Assembly (NCBI GenBank): GCA_964500205.1 | Contig: CAZCNS010000003.1 | Location: 266,861 to 330,860 of the forward strand | Length of the DNA stretch: 64,000 nt | Direction of reading: 5' to 3' | Source of the DNA: UBA10329 sp964500205 | Lineage (GTDB): Bacteria; Bacteroidota; Bacteroidia; UBA10329 | Shown: piece after piece, positions 16,787 to 24,136 of the stretch | Position numbering within the stretch: the first letter of the stretch is position 1 | Layout of the letters: each line of letters begins with the position of its first letter | The notes under the pieces: generated by a model | What the model saw: the letters and a program-made list of their open reading frames with translations, nothing else | Databases searched by the model: none | What the model was told of the DNA's origin: nothing | Position numbers and translations under genes: made by a program

Positions 16787-16793
16787 TGATGCC

Positions 16794-17021
16794 ATGGCCA
16801 TCTATGTCCTGAATATCGATGAAAGGAGCGTCCGCGGAAGGGCGTTCAAAACGTTGCTGGAGCAGGAATCTGCTGCCAAGCTGCTCACTATGGACGAGTA
16901 CGACAAGGCGGAATCTGATGCCCTTTTGGCGAAAATGGGCGAATCTGCTGAAGAGGGGTTGCTCTCCTACGAGGAAGCCAAAGCCGAGTTCAAGCGACTT
17001 AGGAAAAGGCTTGCCAAGTGA
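16794..17021 (+). CDS. Putative antitoxin of RelE-like pair
   Basis: 75-residue acidic helical protein (MAIYVLNIDERSVRGRAFKT, then a Glu/Lys-rich C-terminus with YEEAKAEFKRLRKRLAK). The beginning VLNIDERSVRGRAFK resembles small antitoxins that precede RelE-type toxins in Bacteroidota. Its stop overlaps the GTG start of the next gene (GTGA). No DNA-binding fold can be named with certainty. The assignment rests mainly on size, charge and coupling to a RelE-like gene. Confidence 0.72.
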   Translation: MAIYVLNIDERSVRGRAFKTLLEQESAAKLLTMDEYDKAESDALLAKMGESAEEGLLSYEEAKAEFKRLRKRLAK

Positions 17022-17284
17022 CCGTCAAAGCGAGCAAGCGGTTCTTCCGAGACCTTTCACGACTGCATGCAATTCAGGTGCTTGACGATGCCGAGTTCGT
17101 GTTCGACCTTGCCTATTCTGCATCCTCACCTGAAGACATTCTCGGATTCAAGTGGCTGATGGGTCATGACGGGTTCGGGAGAATCTCCATCGGTTCATAT
17201 CGTATCGGTGTGGAGGTGAGGGCCGAGACCATCATCTTCAAATGTGTGATGCACCGCACCGTCATGTACAAGTTCTTCCCTTAG
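17018..17284 (+). CDS. RelE-like toxin
   Basis: 88-residue basic protein with RelE-superfamily pattern: TVKASKRFFRDLSRL helix, a central DILGFKWLMGHDGFGRISIG strand region, the YRIGVEVR strand and the terminal VMHRTVMYKFFP. The Arg and the terminal aromatic residues occupy the usual active-face positions of RelE-type mRNA interferases. The start is GTG at 17018, coupled to the antitoxin by a four-base overlap. The stop codon is followed after four bases by the second macroglobulin 3'-end repeat. Confidence 0.78.
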   Translation: MTVKASKRFFRDLSRLHAIQVLDDAEFVFDLAYSASSPEDILGFKWLMGHDGFGRISIGSYRIGVEVRAETIIFKCVMHRTVMYKFFP

Positions 17285-17288
17285 AAAA

Positions 17289-17366
17289 GGCATCTCACAG
17301 TTGCAGTGCATATACGCGCCTGAGTTCACCACGCACAGTGAGGGGGTGCGGGTGCGGGTGGGGTGA
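17289..17366 (+). repeat. Macroglobulin 3'-end repeat, copy 2
   Basis: 78 bases almost identical to 16697-16774, still readable as GISQLQCIYAPEFTTHSEG and an in-frame TGA. Only a few substitutions are seen (for example Met to Ile and the final Glu to Gly codon). It stands between two toxin-antitoxin pairs and has no start codon of its own. Confidence 0.95.
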
Positions 17367-17380
17367 GACCCACAGTAGGC

Positions 17381-17388
17381 TACCTTTG
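17381..17388 (+). promoter_or_regulatory. Bacteroidota -7 element for DUF433/DUF5615 pair
   Basis: TACCTTTG, perfect consensus, 22 bases before the ATG at 17411 and 14 bases after the end of repeat copy 2. Confidence 0.65.
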
Positions 17389-17410
17389 TTCTACAACTCG
17401 CACATCCATC

Positions 17411-17641
17411 ATGAGCAGCCTCCTCGACCGCATCACACTGAACCCTGACATCTGTCACGGAAAGCCGACCATCAGGAACAAGCGTTATACCGTTGACCTG
17501 ATCCTTGACCTGCTGGCATCGGGCATGTCCACAGCTGAGATATTGGATGACTACCCCGCTTTGGAGAAAGAGGACATACAGGCCTGTCTGGCCTATGCAT
17601 CGCGGCTGGCAAGGGTCAGTTCCTACGCAAGGACGGCATGA
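17411..17641 (+). CDS. DUF433-family antitoxin
   Basis: 76-residue DUF433 protein (MSSLLDRITLNPDICHGKPT, then IRNKRYTVDLILDLLASGMS and DYPALEKEDIQACLAYASR). DUF433 has a helix-turn-helix-like fold and usually acts as the antitoxin or DNA-binding partner of a PIN-like toxin. The motif NPDICHGKPTIR is diagnostic of the family. ATG 17411 is preferred over an upstream ATG because it follows the promoter element and begins the conserved sequence. It overlaps the next gene by four bases. Confidence 0.88.
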   Translation: MSSLLDRITLNPDICHGKPTIRNKRYTVDLILDLLASGMSTAEILDDYPALEKEDIQACLAYASRLARVSSYARTA

Positions 17642-18003
17642 GGTTCATTGTAGATGCGCAATTGCCCTCGAAGCTGTGCGAGATACTGCATTCCATCGGT
17701 TGTGAAGCAATCCATGTGGACGCGCTGCCCAATGGTGATGAGACGCCTGACCGTGACATTGCAGACCATGCCGACATGCACGGCCTGGTCGTGCTGACCA
17801 AGGACACGGACTTCTACCATTCGCACATGATAAGGAAGCGTCCGCTGCGGCTGTTCCTCATCACAACCGGCAACATGGGGAATCGCGCGCTTTTCGACCG
17901 CCTACGGGCAAATGCCATTACCATTCGCACACTACTTGAGCATTGCAGTTTCATAGAACTGACCAACGAAGGGGTCATCGGCCACGGGCACGAACGAGAC
18001 TGA
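17638..18003 (+). CDS. DUF5615-family PIN-like toxin
   Basis: 121-residue PIN-like protein. MRFIVDAQLPSKLCEIL carries the first acidic residue of the PIN active site, DRDIADHADMHG the second acidic cluster, and VVLTKDTDFYHSH the third (TKDxDF). The family is expected to be a ribonuclease, neutralised by its DUF433 partner, to which it is coupled by an ATGA overlap. All expected acidic residues are present, so the toxin looks active. The gene ends 20 bases before the third macroglobulin 3'-end repeat. Confidence 0.88.
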   Translation: MRFIVDAQLPSKLCEILHSIGCEAIHVDALPNGDETPDRDIADHADMHGLVVLTKDTDFYHSHMIRKRPLRLFLITTGNMGNRALFDRLRANAITIRTLLEHCSFIELTNEGVIGHGHERD

Positions 18004-18023
18004 GTTGTTTTGTGTTGCACGAA

Positions 18024-18113
18024 GCGGGCGATTTTAACAACGGCATCTCACAGTTGCAGTGTATGTACGCGCCTGAGTTCACCACGCACAGTGAGGGGGT
18101 GCGGGTGGAGTGA
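18024..18113 (+). repeat. Macroglobulin 3'-end repeat, copy 3
   Basis: 90 bases matching 16679-16774 with two substitutions near the start and a six-base (two-codon) loss before the stop. It still reads AGDFNNGISQLQCMYAPEF and ends in TGA. It extends further upstream than copy 2, so the copies have different boundaries on that side but the same downstream boundary at the stop. Confidence 0.95.
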
Positions 18114-18200
18114 GGTTTGAACTTCATCAAACTTCCAAAATTTGCCGAAGTCGACAGCTCAAGGTCTTGAGAATCTGCCCTCCCTCCTGCCCTACCAACC

Positions 18201-18233
18201 AAAAAGACCGTCCTCCGCAAGGAAGAACGGCCT
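18201..18233 (-). terminator. Terminator of FNIII-domain gene
   Basis: On the minus strand an imperfect hairpin (GGCCGTTCTTCC / GGAGGACGGTC, loop TTGC) is followed by five T residues. It lies about 26 bases beyond the stop of the gene at 18259-18891. Confidence 0.7.
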
Positions 18234-18258
18234 CTTTACGCACATGAGCGCGAGGCTC

Positions 18259-18891
18259 CTATTGTGGCCGAAGCGTTAAGAATTGGCTCCAAGACCCCAC
18301 ACCGGCAGTACTCTCCACGCGCACCCTGAACTGGTAGCGCAGACCGCCTATCAGCCCCGCGAACATGTAGCTGCGGTCGGTGCTGGTAACCAGAGGCAGC
18401 CAACCGGCCTCAGGGCCTGCGCCTTCCTTGTACTCGCGGCACTGGTAGTGGTAGGTCTTCCGCTTGGGATTGCCCCGATGATAAAGCCGCACCGACCCCA
18501 ACGGTATTCCCTCGGCAGTGAGCCTTATGTCATTAGGGGGCGGCAATACTCCCACGGGGGCCGGCTGTGCCCGCAACTCGAATCCTGAGCTGAGCAGTAT
18601 CTCCTCATCGCCATTGCCCACATTGTTCACATAAGTGGCCAACTGGGAGGTGAGTCTCCGCAACTCGCTCAATGCCACATCGCGCAGCACTGTGTTGTTC
18701 TTCCCGCCCTCCGACATCACCTTCGACTGCGCATCGCCCAGCCGGTTCACTGCAGCGAGATAGGTGACAAGATCGGGGTTCGGACTCGGGAAATTCCCGT
18801 TTCCATCCATTGCGTCATGGATATTGAAGCACTTCATCACTACCGCTGACACACCGAGGCCGTTCAGGCCGACTTTCACAGAATTTTGCAT
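18259..18891 (-). CDS. Fibronectin type III domain protein of unknown function
   Basis: 210-residue protein with two parts. Residues 1 to about 105 are helical (MQNSVKVGLNGLGVSAVV, NFPSPNPDLVTYLAAVNRL, LTSQLATYVNNVGNGDEEI). Residues about 115-210 form a single fibronectin type III domain (YHYQCREYKEG ... YMFAGLIGGLRYQFRVRV). This pairing is a recurrent small-protein family in Bacteroidota with no known role. No signal peptide is visible. I chose ATG 18891 because the conserved VKVGLNGL motif follows it; the frame continues upstream to 18978 without family similarity. Confidence 0.75.
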   Translation of the reverse strand: MQNSVKVGLNGLGVSAVVMKCFNIHDAMDGNGNFPSPNPDLVTYLAAVNRLGDAQSKVMSEGGKNNTVLRDVALSELRRLTSQLATYVNNVGNGDEEILLSSGFELRAQPAPVGVLPPPNDIRLTAEGIPLGSVRLYHRGNPKRKTYHYQCREYKEGAGPEAGWLPLVTSTDRSYMFAGLIGGLRYQFRVRVESTAGVGSWSQFLTLRPQ

Positions 18892-19359
18892 GGCTTCTGT
18901 ACTTTGATAGGTTAGATTTGTTTGACTCCGATGCTTGCTGGTCGGGTGGCATCGGTTTCGCCCGACCTGCAATTCCAATAACTCTACATGGTCAGATTTA
19001 TTTTATCGGAACATGAAAAAAAAAATTCAAATCACTGATTATCAGCATGAAAAAAAATCAATCATCTGCAATTAAACACTGAAACATGACAGAGATGGTT
19101 TCCATGACGATCGAGATACATTCCATCTCGATCGTCTGAAAGACCATGAGCCACATGAACGGCTTCGCAACCATACTCCTCCCTCCTGCCCCTGTTGTTG
19201 CAGATGGCGGGACGATCGCGGAACGATGCCCAACAATCGTCTTCGACCGCTTCTCAATGCTGATACCGTGGAGCACGGTCGTCCATCACCGCATCTCAAC
19301 AGCTACTGAACGGGACACGACTGGGGCTGAGGGGCGGAGGGTCAATTCAGCACTGCGAG
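18892..19359. other. Non-coding gap with A-tracts and a 12-bp hairpin
   Basis: About 470 bases with no convincing gene. The first part holds two imperfect direct repeats beginning CATGAAAAAAAA (about 19013 and 19047) and a small CTGATTATCAG palindrome. At 19106-19136 a perfect 12-bp inverted repeat (GACGATCGAGAT, loop ACATTCC) stands out. The higher part is the 3' trailer of the glycosyltransferase gene ending at 19360. On the minus strand the A-tracts become T-tracts downstream of the hairpin, so part of it may terminate the long polysaccharide transcript. Confidence 0.55.
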
Positions 19360-20820
19360 TCATTGCTGACGCCTGCGGCCTGACCATCCAATACACTGAC
19401 TGACAAGCCTCCCGAAACTCAAAGCAAAAATGACCATGGCAATGAACACAGGAGGAAAAGTGTAGCGTTCCAACATGCGGCCCGCACCGGCCATTACGGC
19501 AAGGGCATCGAGCGAGAGCAGCGCGGCCAGCAGGAGCAGTGCGATGTGCAGCTTGAAGTGCTTGCGCCAACCTGTGATGAGCAGCAGCCCCCAAGAGACT
19601 GCCGCCAGCAGGAAAAACGGCAATGTGGTGGTCACCATGCCATGCACTTTATGCATCGTCCCTGATAACTGAAGCATGTAGTTGACCAGAGCGCCTTTGA
19701 AAGTGCCCTCGTATCGGTAGCGCATGGCCCGGAAGTCGGGCACGCCCTGCTGCCAGTACTCGCGCACGGTGTAGCGCACCAACGGTGGCGGTATGGGGTA
19801 GCAGCTCTGCGAAAGCCAGTAGGCACTGTCCTTGTCTGCAAAAGGCGGCAGCAGTTGGGCCATCTCCCCCACTCCGCCATGCACCAGGCCGCGGTAGGCA
19901 ACATCACCTGAGGTAAGGGGCTGGTTGAGGTAGTCCTGGGTCCTGGTGGCCAGCCTCTGCAACATGGATCCGGACGACTGCCTCACACTGTCAGAGAACG
20001 ATGAAGACCTCACAAATACAGCCGAATCGGGTTCCACCCCTTCCCATAGCATCACGCGGAGCCGGTGTTCCGAAACATGCTGCACCTTCTGCTGGCCCAG
20101 CATCCTGAAAATACGGAAAGGAACTGCCTCACCGCTGATGGCCCATCCATAAATACCCATCAACAAAACCAGCGAAGCAAAGGGTCCCAACAACGCAAGT
20201 GCGTAAAACCGCACGGAGACCAGACGTTGCAGCACCAATGCTACACCCAAAAAAGCTACGATGAAGATGCCATGCGGACGCAACAGCAGCGGTATGGAAA
20301 GCAATATAGACACCGCCACCCATGCAGCCCTGCGATCTGTTCGGATGGCATGGAGCAATGCGGCAGCAATCAGCAGCAGCGAGGTACTGTAAAGTGACTC
20401 GGTGAGCAGCGTCATATCCTGAAACCACACCGACCTGAACGCCCCGAAGTAGAAGAACAGCAGCATGGAGAGCAACCAACCTGACCACACCGACCAACGC
20501 ATGGCTGTATGGACGAGAACCATTCCCGCCACATAGCCCACCACCATCTGCAGCAGCGCGACATCGAAGGCTGTCAAGCCCAGCCGCTGGGTGACATACA
20601 GAAACACAGGGTAAAGCGGGGGCAGGAAACCGAAATCGGGCCATTGGCCCAGGCTCATGCGGTAGGCCACGTTGGCGTACTGAAACGAGTCGGGGTCGAA
20701 ACGCACAAACGGAGTGACCAGCAACAAGGGCAGGCGGAACACCCAGAAGCCGATGGTGAGAATGGCGTATGGGAGCAGCCGGGCCATCCGGCCGGGGAAA
20801 GTGTGGAGGATGGTCCTCAT
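19360..20820 (-). CDS. GT-C fold membrane glycosyltransferase-like protein
   Basis: 486-residue polytopic membrane protein with about 10-12 hydrophobic segments. The first extracytoplasmic loop holds FDPDSFQYANVAYRM, an acidic motif placed like the catalytic Asp/Glu of GT39/ArnT/PMT-type enzymes that use polyprenyl-phosphate sugars. A long soluble segment around residues 235-380 precedes the last helices. It is the last gene of a minus-strand polysaccharide unit and overlaps the start of the preceding gene by four bases. Donor and acceptor are unknown; being a GT-C enzyme is inferred from topology and the loop motif. Confidence 0.72.
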   Translation of the reverse strand: MRTILHTFPGRMARLLPYAILTIGFWVFRLPLLLVTPFVRFDPDSFQYANVAYRMSLGQWPDFGFLPPLYPVFLYVTQRLGLTAFDVALLQMVVGYVAGMVLVHTAMRWSVWSGWLLSMLLFFYFGAFRSVWFQDMTLLTESLYSTSLLLIAAALLHAIRTDRRAAWVAVSILLSIPLLLRPHGIFIVAFLGVALVLQRLVSVRFYALALLGPFASLVLLMGIYGWAISGEAVPFRIFRMLGQQKVQHVSEHRLRVMLWEGVEPDSAVFVRSSSFSDSVRQSSGSMLQRLATRTQDYLNQPLTSGDVAYRGLVHGGVGEMAQLLPPFADKDSAYWLSQSCYPIPPPLVRYTVREYWQQGVPDFRAMRYRYEGTFKGALVNYMLQLSGTMHKVHGMVTTTLPFFLLAAVSWGLLLITGWRKHFKLHIALLLLAALLSLDALAVMAGAGRMLERYTFPPVFIAMVIFALSFGRLVSQCIGWSGRRRQQ

Positions 20821-21716
20821 GCGGATTGGGCGTTGTTGCTCTTTTCCCTAAGTATCAAGGCGAGCACAAAGATGAACACCTCGCCCGCAAGAAACCAAAG
20901 GCGGCTGAGGATGGCGAGGCCCGTGGCCTCATCCGCAGGCATTCCATACAGCACCATGCAGGCCACGAGCACCCCCTCGCGCACACCCAGGCCACCGGGG
21001 GCGAACAGGGCGGCTATGGCGAGCACGGCAGCCAATGGGAATGCGAACAGCAGCATCAGGGAGGGGGCCGCTCCCGCAACGGACGAGAGCACCAGCAGAT
21101 GGAAGCCCACAGACCATAAGAGCCAGCCCGTAGTGAAACTTAGAAAAACCCGTGGCATCTGCCGCAGTGGAACAAGCGGAAGGCTCAAGTCTTTGTTGAA
21201 AAAGCTCCCAATGCGGGTGATCACAGCCATCAGTTGCCTTTGGCAAAGCAACGCCACTGTGAGCAAGGCGAACACCGATGCACTGGCAACCGTCCATACC
21301 TCGGGGATGTCGGCATCGAAGAGCACCACACTGCCCAGCAGGAAACCGAGCCAGAGCATGAGCAGCTGCGCCAACAGCGATGCGGCCGAGGCAGCGCGCA
21401 TGGGAATGCCCGCCTCCTGCACCACATAGGCCGCACGGCCCACGATCACCAGCACCTTTCCCGGGATGTACTTGGTGAAGATGGAAAGCCCCGAAGAGAC
21501 GATGGCCAACCGCAACGGGACCTCATGGCCCACCAGCCTCAGCGCCTGCCGCCAGTTGAGTGCACTGATGATGAATCCCGCAAAGCAGAGCAGCAGCGAG
21601 GCTGAGAAGAGGCCCCAATGCCTGATGACGGGCACCATGAGATAGTCGAACCGGTACAGGTAAAGCCCGATGAACACCAGAGAAAGGTAGAACAGTATCT
21701 GGAACAGCCACCTCAC
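20817..21716 (-). CDS. Flippase-like (LPG synthase TM / UPF0104) membrane protein
   Basis: 299-residue integral membrane protein with about eight TM segments. FTKYIPGKVLVIVGRA and FAPGGLGVREGVLV are the two signature motifs of the lysylphosphatidylglycerol synthase transmembrane region family, here without the soluble synthase half. Relatives occur in many polysaccharide and glycolipid loci and are suspected to be lipid-linked intermediates' transporters, though this is unproven. The start codon is GTG at 21716, two bases from the preceding stop, and the end overlaps the next gene, so it is co-translated with the GT-C protein. Confidence 0.82.
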   Translation of the reverse strand: MRWLFQILFYLSLVFIGLYLYRFDYLMVPVIRHWGLFSASLLLCFAGFIISALNWRQALRLVGHEVPLRLAIVSSGLSIFTKYIPGKVLVIVGRAAYVVQEAGIPMRAASAASLLAQLLMLWLGFLLGSVVLFDADIPEVWTVASASVFALLTVALLCQRQLMAVITRIGSFFNKDLSLPLVPLRQMPRVFLSFTTGWLLWSVGFHLLVLSSVAGAAPSLMLLFAFPLAAVLAIAALFAPGGLGVREGVLVACMVLYGMPADEATGLAILSRLWFLAGEVFIFVLALILREKSNNAQSA

Positions 21717-22256
21717 TCAGAGCGTGCTATAGTCGAACCCGGTGTAGGGTGCCTTGTCCTTGATGACCTTGCAGGGGATGCCACCAGCGATGCAGTTGGA
21801 GGGCACATCCCTATTCACTACCGAATTGGCTGCTATCACCACATTGTCACCGATGGTGACCCCCGGCAGCACCACGGCCCCCATGCCTATCCACACATTG
21901 TCGCCAATGGTGATGGGGCCGTCACCCACCCAGACATCATAGTCGTCCGCGCTGTGGTTGGCACTGATCAGCCCCACGTTGGGGCCCATGCGCAGATTGT
22001 GACCTATGGTGATCCCGTTCTTGGCCTGGATGTAGCAGCCTTGGCTCCAACCGGGAAATGACCGCTTCCCCAATTTCACATTGCCGGGTTTGACAACCCT
22101 TGAAGTATGGTGCATGGGCCAACCCACGAAACGGTTGAAGCCGAGGACCTTCTGAGTAACGAAAACGCTACCGACCACCGCTAAAGGGTCTGCTCCTGCT
22201 GCTTGGGAAAAGGCTGCACGGACAATCAACGAAGCTATGTACCTGAGTACGCCCAT
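21717..22256 (-). CDS. Hexapeptide-repeat acyltransferase
   Basis: 179-residue left-handed beta-helix acyltransferase. The repeats are visible in NGITIGHNLRMGPNVGLIS, GPITIGDNVWIGMGAVVL and GVTIGDNVVIAANSVV. His of ISANHS is the likely catalytic base of this acetyltransferase class (WcaF/NodL-like), and the ending CIAGGIPCKVIKDKAP is typical of these enzymes. It probably adds an O-acetyl group to a sugar using acetyl-CoA in the cytoplasm. Start ATG 22256 overlaps the sulfotransferase gene by 22 bases; an ATG at 22283 is also possible. Confidence 0.82.
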   Translation of the reverse strand: MGVLRYIASLIVRAAFSQAAGADPLAVVGSVFVTQKVLGFNRFVGWPMHHTSRVVKPGNVKLGKRSFPGWSQGCYIQAKNGITIGHNLRMGPNVGLISANHSADDYDVWVGDGPITIGDNVWIGMGAVVLPGVTIGDNVVIAANSVVNRDVPSNCIAGGIPCKVIKDKAPYTGFDYSTL

Positions 22257-23149
22257 TGGACTGCTTTTTTCAAATCCTCCCATTCGAAATCGGAAACCTG
22301 ACGCTTGGAGGTGACGGATATTTCGCTTTCCTCAAAAGAGGTTGACTTTCTTTTCAGATGAAGGTTGTTGCTGATCTCGTCAAGTACCTCCTCAGGCTGA
22401 GAGGCCAAATCCTCATAGTGGACGATGATGTGGGTTGGATCAAGTCTTTCCAGATCCCGAATTATCCTGGTGTCGATTTCCCGCACTTGCCAGACGACCT
22501 GTTGGGCCACACTTAGACTGCGCATAGCCTCTTCATAGCCATTCGGTCGAACGCTGAACCACGCATTCATGTCGCCTAAAACTTTCTTGCGCGCCACCAA
22601 CAAAGACTGAGCAACATATATCGGTTCACGCTTGATATAGATGAATTTTGCCTTGGGAAATACTGTGATTATCGCTTCGATGGCCAATGAATTGCCTAAG
22701 GCCTTGATGAGTATCGGTGCTTTCAGACAGCTACCTATAGCTGCAAATGAATCTCGTACAGCATTGGAATGGGATTCCCAGCCTCTGTCGCTGAACCAGA
22801 ACGCATTGATCTTACCTCCCTCATTTGGGGAGTGCAGACCTGCAATCACTCCGTAATTACTCTCCTTGATGGCACTGTAACTCAAGATCCTATTGCTGAA
22901 AATGCAAGCAATGGTACTCATGAACATCGGAAACAAAGCCATTATGTTGGTTATAAATCCCACATTGTAATACTTGGCAAGTAGTTGAAAGAGCAGGGTG
23001 GTACCTGACCTCGGTGCTCCAATAATGAAAACCGGCTCATATTCAAGTCTGCGTTTGACAAGGTGCAGTTCAGGGCGCATGAAAAGGCGCTGTACGGCAA
23101 TGATTACGAACCTCAACCGGATCAGCATGTCAGACATCGTCAAGCCCAT
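22235..23149 (-). CDS. PAPS-dependent sulfotransferase family protein
   Basis: 304-residue sulfotransferase-fold protein. The 5'-phosphosulfate loop is GAPRSGTT at residues 44-51, and the 3'-phosphate region is represented by KFIYIKREPIYVAQSLL near residues 175-190. It would transfer sulfate from PAPS to a hydroxyl or amine of a carbohydrate or lipid. Its position inside a polysaccharide locus suggests sulfation of the surface glycan or its lipid carrier. It lies one base from the stop of the preceding gene. Base composition here (22.2-23.1 kb) is visibly more AT-rich than its neighbours, which hints at separate origin. Confidence 0.82.
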   Translation of the reverse strand: MGLTMSDMLIRLRFVIIAVQRLFMRPELHLVKRRLEYEPVFIIGAPRSGTTLLFQLLAKYYNVGFITNIMALFPMFMSTIACIFSNRILSYSAIKESNYGVIAGLHSPNEGGKINAFWFSDRGWESHSNAVRDSFAAIGSCLKAPILIKALGNSLAIEAIITVFPKAKFIYIKREPIYVAQSLLVARKKVLGDMNAWFSVRPNGYEEAMRSLSVAQQVVWQVREIDTRIIRDLERLDPTHIIVHYEDLASQPEEVLDEISNNLHLKRKSTSFEESEISVTSKRQVSDFEWEDLKKAVQWAYSGT

Positions 23150-23150
23150 T

Positions 23151-24128
23151 TTACTTCCCGTACCTCAGTTTCTTGTATGTGGCGATGGCATTGTCAACCA
23201 TCAGGTTGAAGAGGGAGGGGTTGTAGACTTTCAGGAAGGGGGTCTGCACTCCTCCGAATTTCCTGTAGAACGAGTTGACGGGCTGCAACATGGAACCCTC
23301 GAAGTCGAAGACCTGTGAATGTGCAGAGGCAAAGCGGATACAGTGCCAGAGCAGCATCTCGTTGGCCCCTCTGACAATGGTCTCATGGTCTATCCCGTTG
23401 AGCACGAGTGAGGCGGAATGGCTGTCGTAGATGAGGCCCGCCACGGCCATCACGGTACCGTCAGGCCCTTTTATCCCAAACAGCCGAATCGCCTTGTGCG
23501 ATTCCAGATGATTGATATAATTCCTCAGGAAATCTTTCTTGAATGGCGAAGGGCCTCCCTGCCTCCGGAAACTCTTCTCGTCAATCTCATAGAAAGTCTC
23601 AAAGTCCACACTGTCCATCACCTCACATCCGCTACGGGCAGCAAAGCCCATGTCGTTGCGTGTCTTGGTATGGAGCTGCATGAGCAGGGCATCCTCCGTT
23701 GTGTCATTGAGATTGATGAGGTAGGTGTACATCACCTGCGCGCTGAGTCCTTTCCAGTGAAAGGGCAGGTGATCGGTCACCGAATAGTGGAAGGTGTAGC
23801 TGAAGGAGGAAATGGAGGCCACCTGCTCCGCGAGCAGCTTTGCCACCGACCTGCGATGGGTCTCCCGGTTGTACAGATTGCCCTTGGATTCTGCGAAATA
23901 CACACCGAGATACTTGCAGAGCAGTGGGTTGCGGCTCAGTCCGATCTCATTGAGGGTGAGCACCATTCCGCCCACAATGTGCTCTTTCTCCACAACCGCC
24001 AGAATGCGATAAGGCCGTTGCAGGGCGTCCAGATACCAGGTTTTGCCATAGATGGTGGCCTGAGGACTGGAATCAACGAATCGGTTCCAATCATCGTATG
24101 CGTCAGGTGTAAGGTAAAGACACTCCAT
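23151..24128 (-). CDS. FemAB/BioF2-like GNAT acyltransferase
   Basis: 325-residue acyltransferase of the FemAB-like / PF13480 type (GNAT superfamily). The segments AVVEKEHIVGGMVLTL, KTRNDMGFAARSGCEV (the RNxxxKA-like element), and LVLNGIDHETIVRGANEMLLWHCI match this group. The tail FDFEGSMLQPVNSFYRKFGG is diagnostic. Family members attach amino acids or acyl groups to peptidoglycan or polysaccharide precursors. I chose ATG 24128 because it starts MECLYLTPDAYDDW eight bases after the upstream gene's stop; a longer frame reaches 24206 but overlaps that gene. Confidence 0.78.
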   Translation of the reverse strand: MECLYLTPDAYDDWNRFVDSSPQATIYGKTWYLDALQRPYRILAVVEKEHIVGGMVLTLNEIGLSRNPLLCKYLGVYFAESKGNLYNRETHRRSVAKLLAEQVASISSFSYTFHYSVTDHLPFHWKGLSAQVMYTYLINLNDTTEDALLMQLHTKTRNDMGFAARSGCEVMDSVDFETFYEIDEKSFRRQGGPSPFKKDFLRNYINHLESHKAIRLFGIKGPDGTVMAVAGLIYDSHSASLVLNGIDHETIVRGANEMLLWHCIRFASAHSQVFDFEGSMLQPVNSFYRKFGGVQTPFLKVYNPSLFNLMVDNAIATYKKLRYGK

Positions 24129-24136
24129 AGCTTGGT

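Noticed and set aside
16679..18113. Macroglobulin 3'-end copies as a CRISPR array or integron attachment sites
   Set aside because: There are only three copies with irregular spacing of about 500-700 bases, each coding, with no Cas gene, no integron integrase and no attC-like fold.
18979..19403. Short open frames in the gap before 19360
   Set aside because: Several overlapping short frames on both strands, none with a promoter, signal or recognisable domain.
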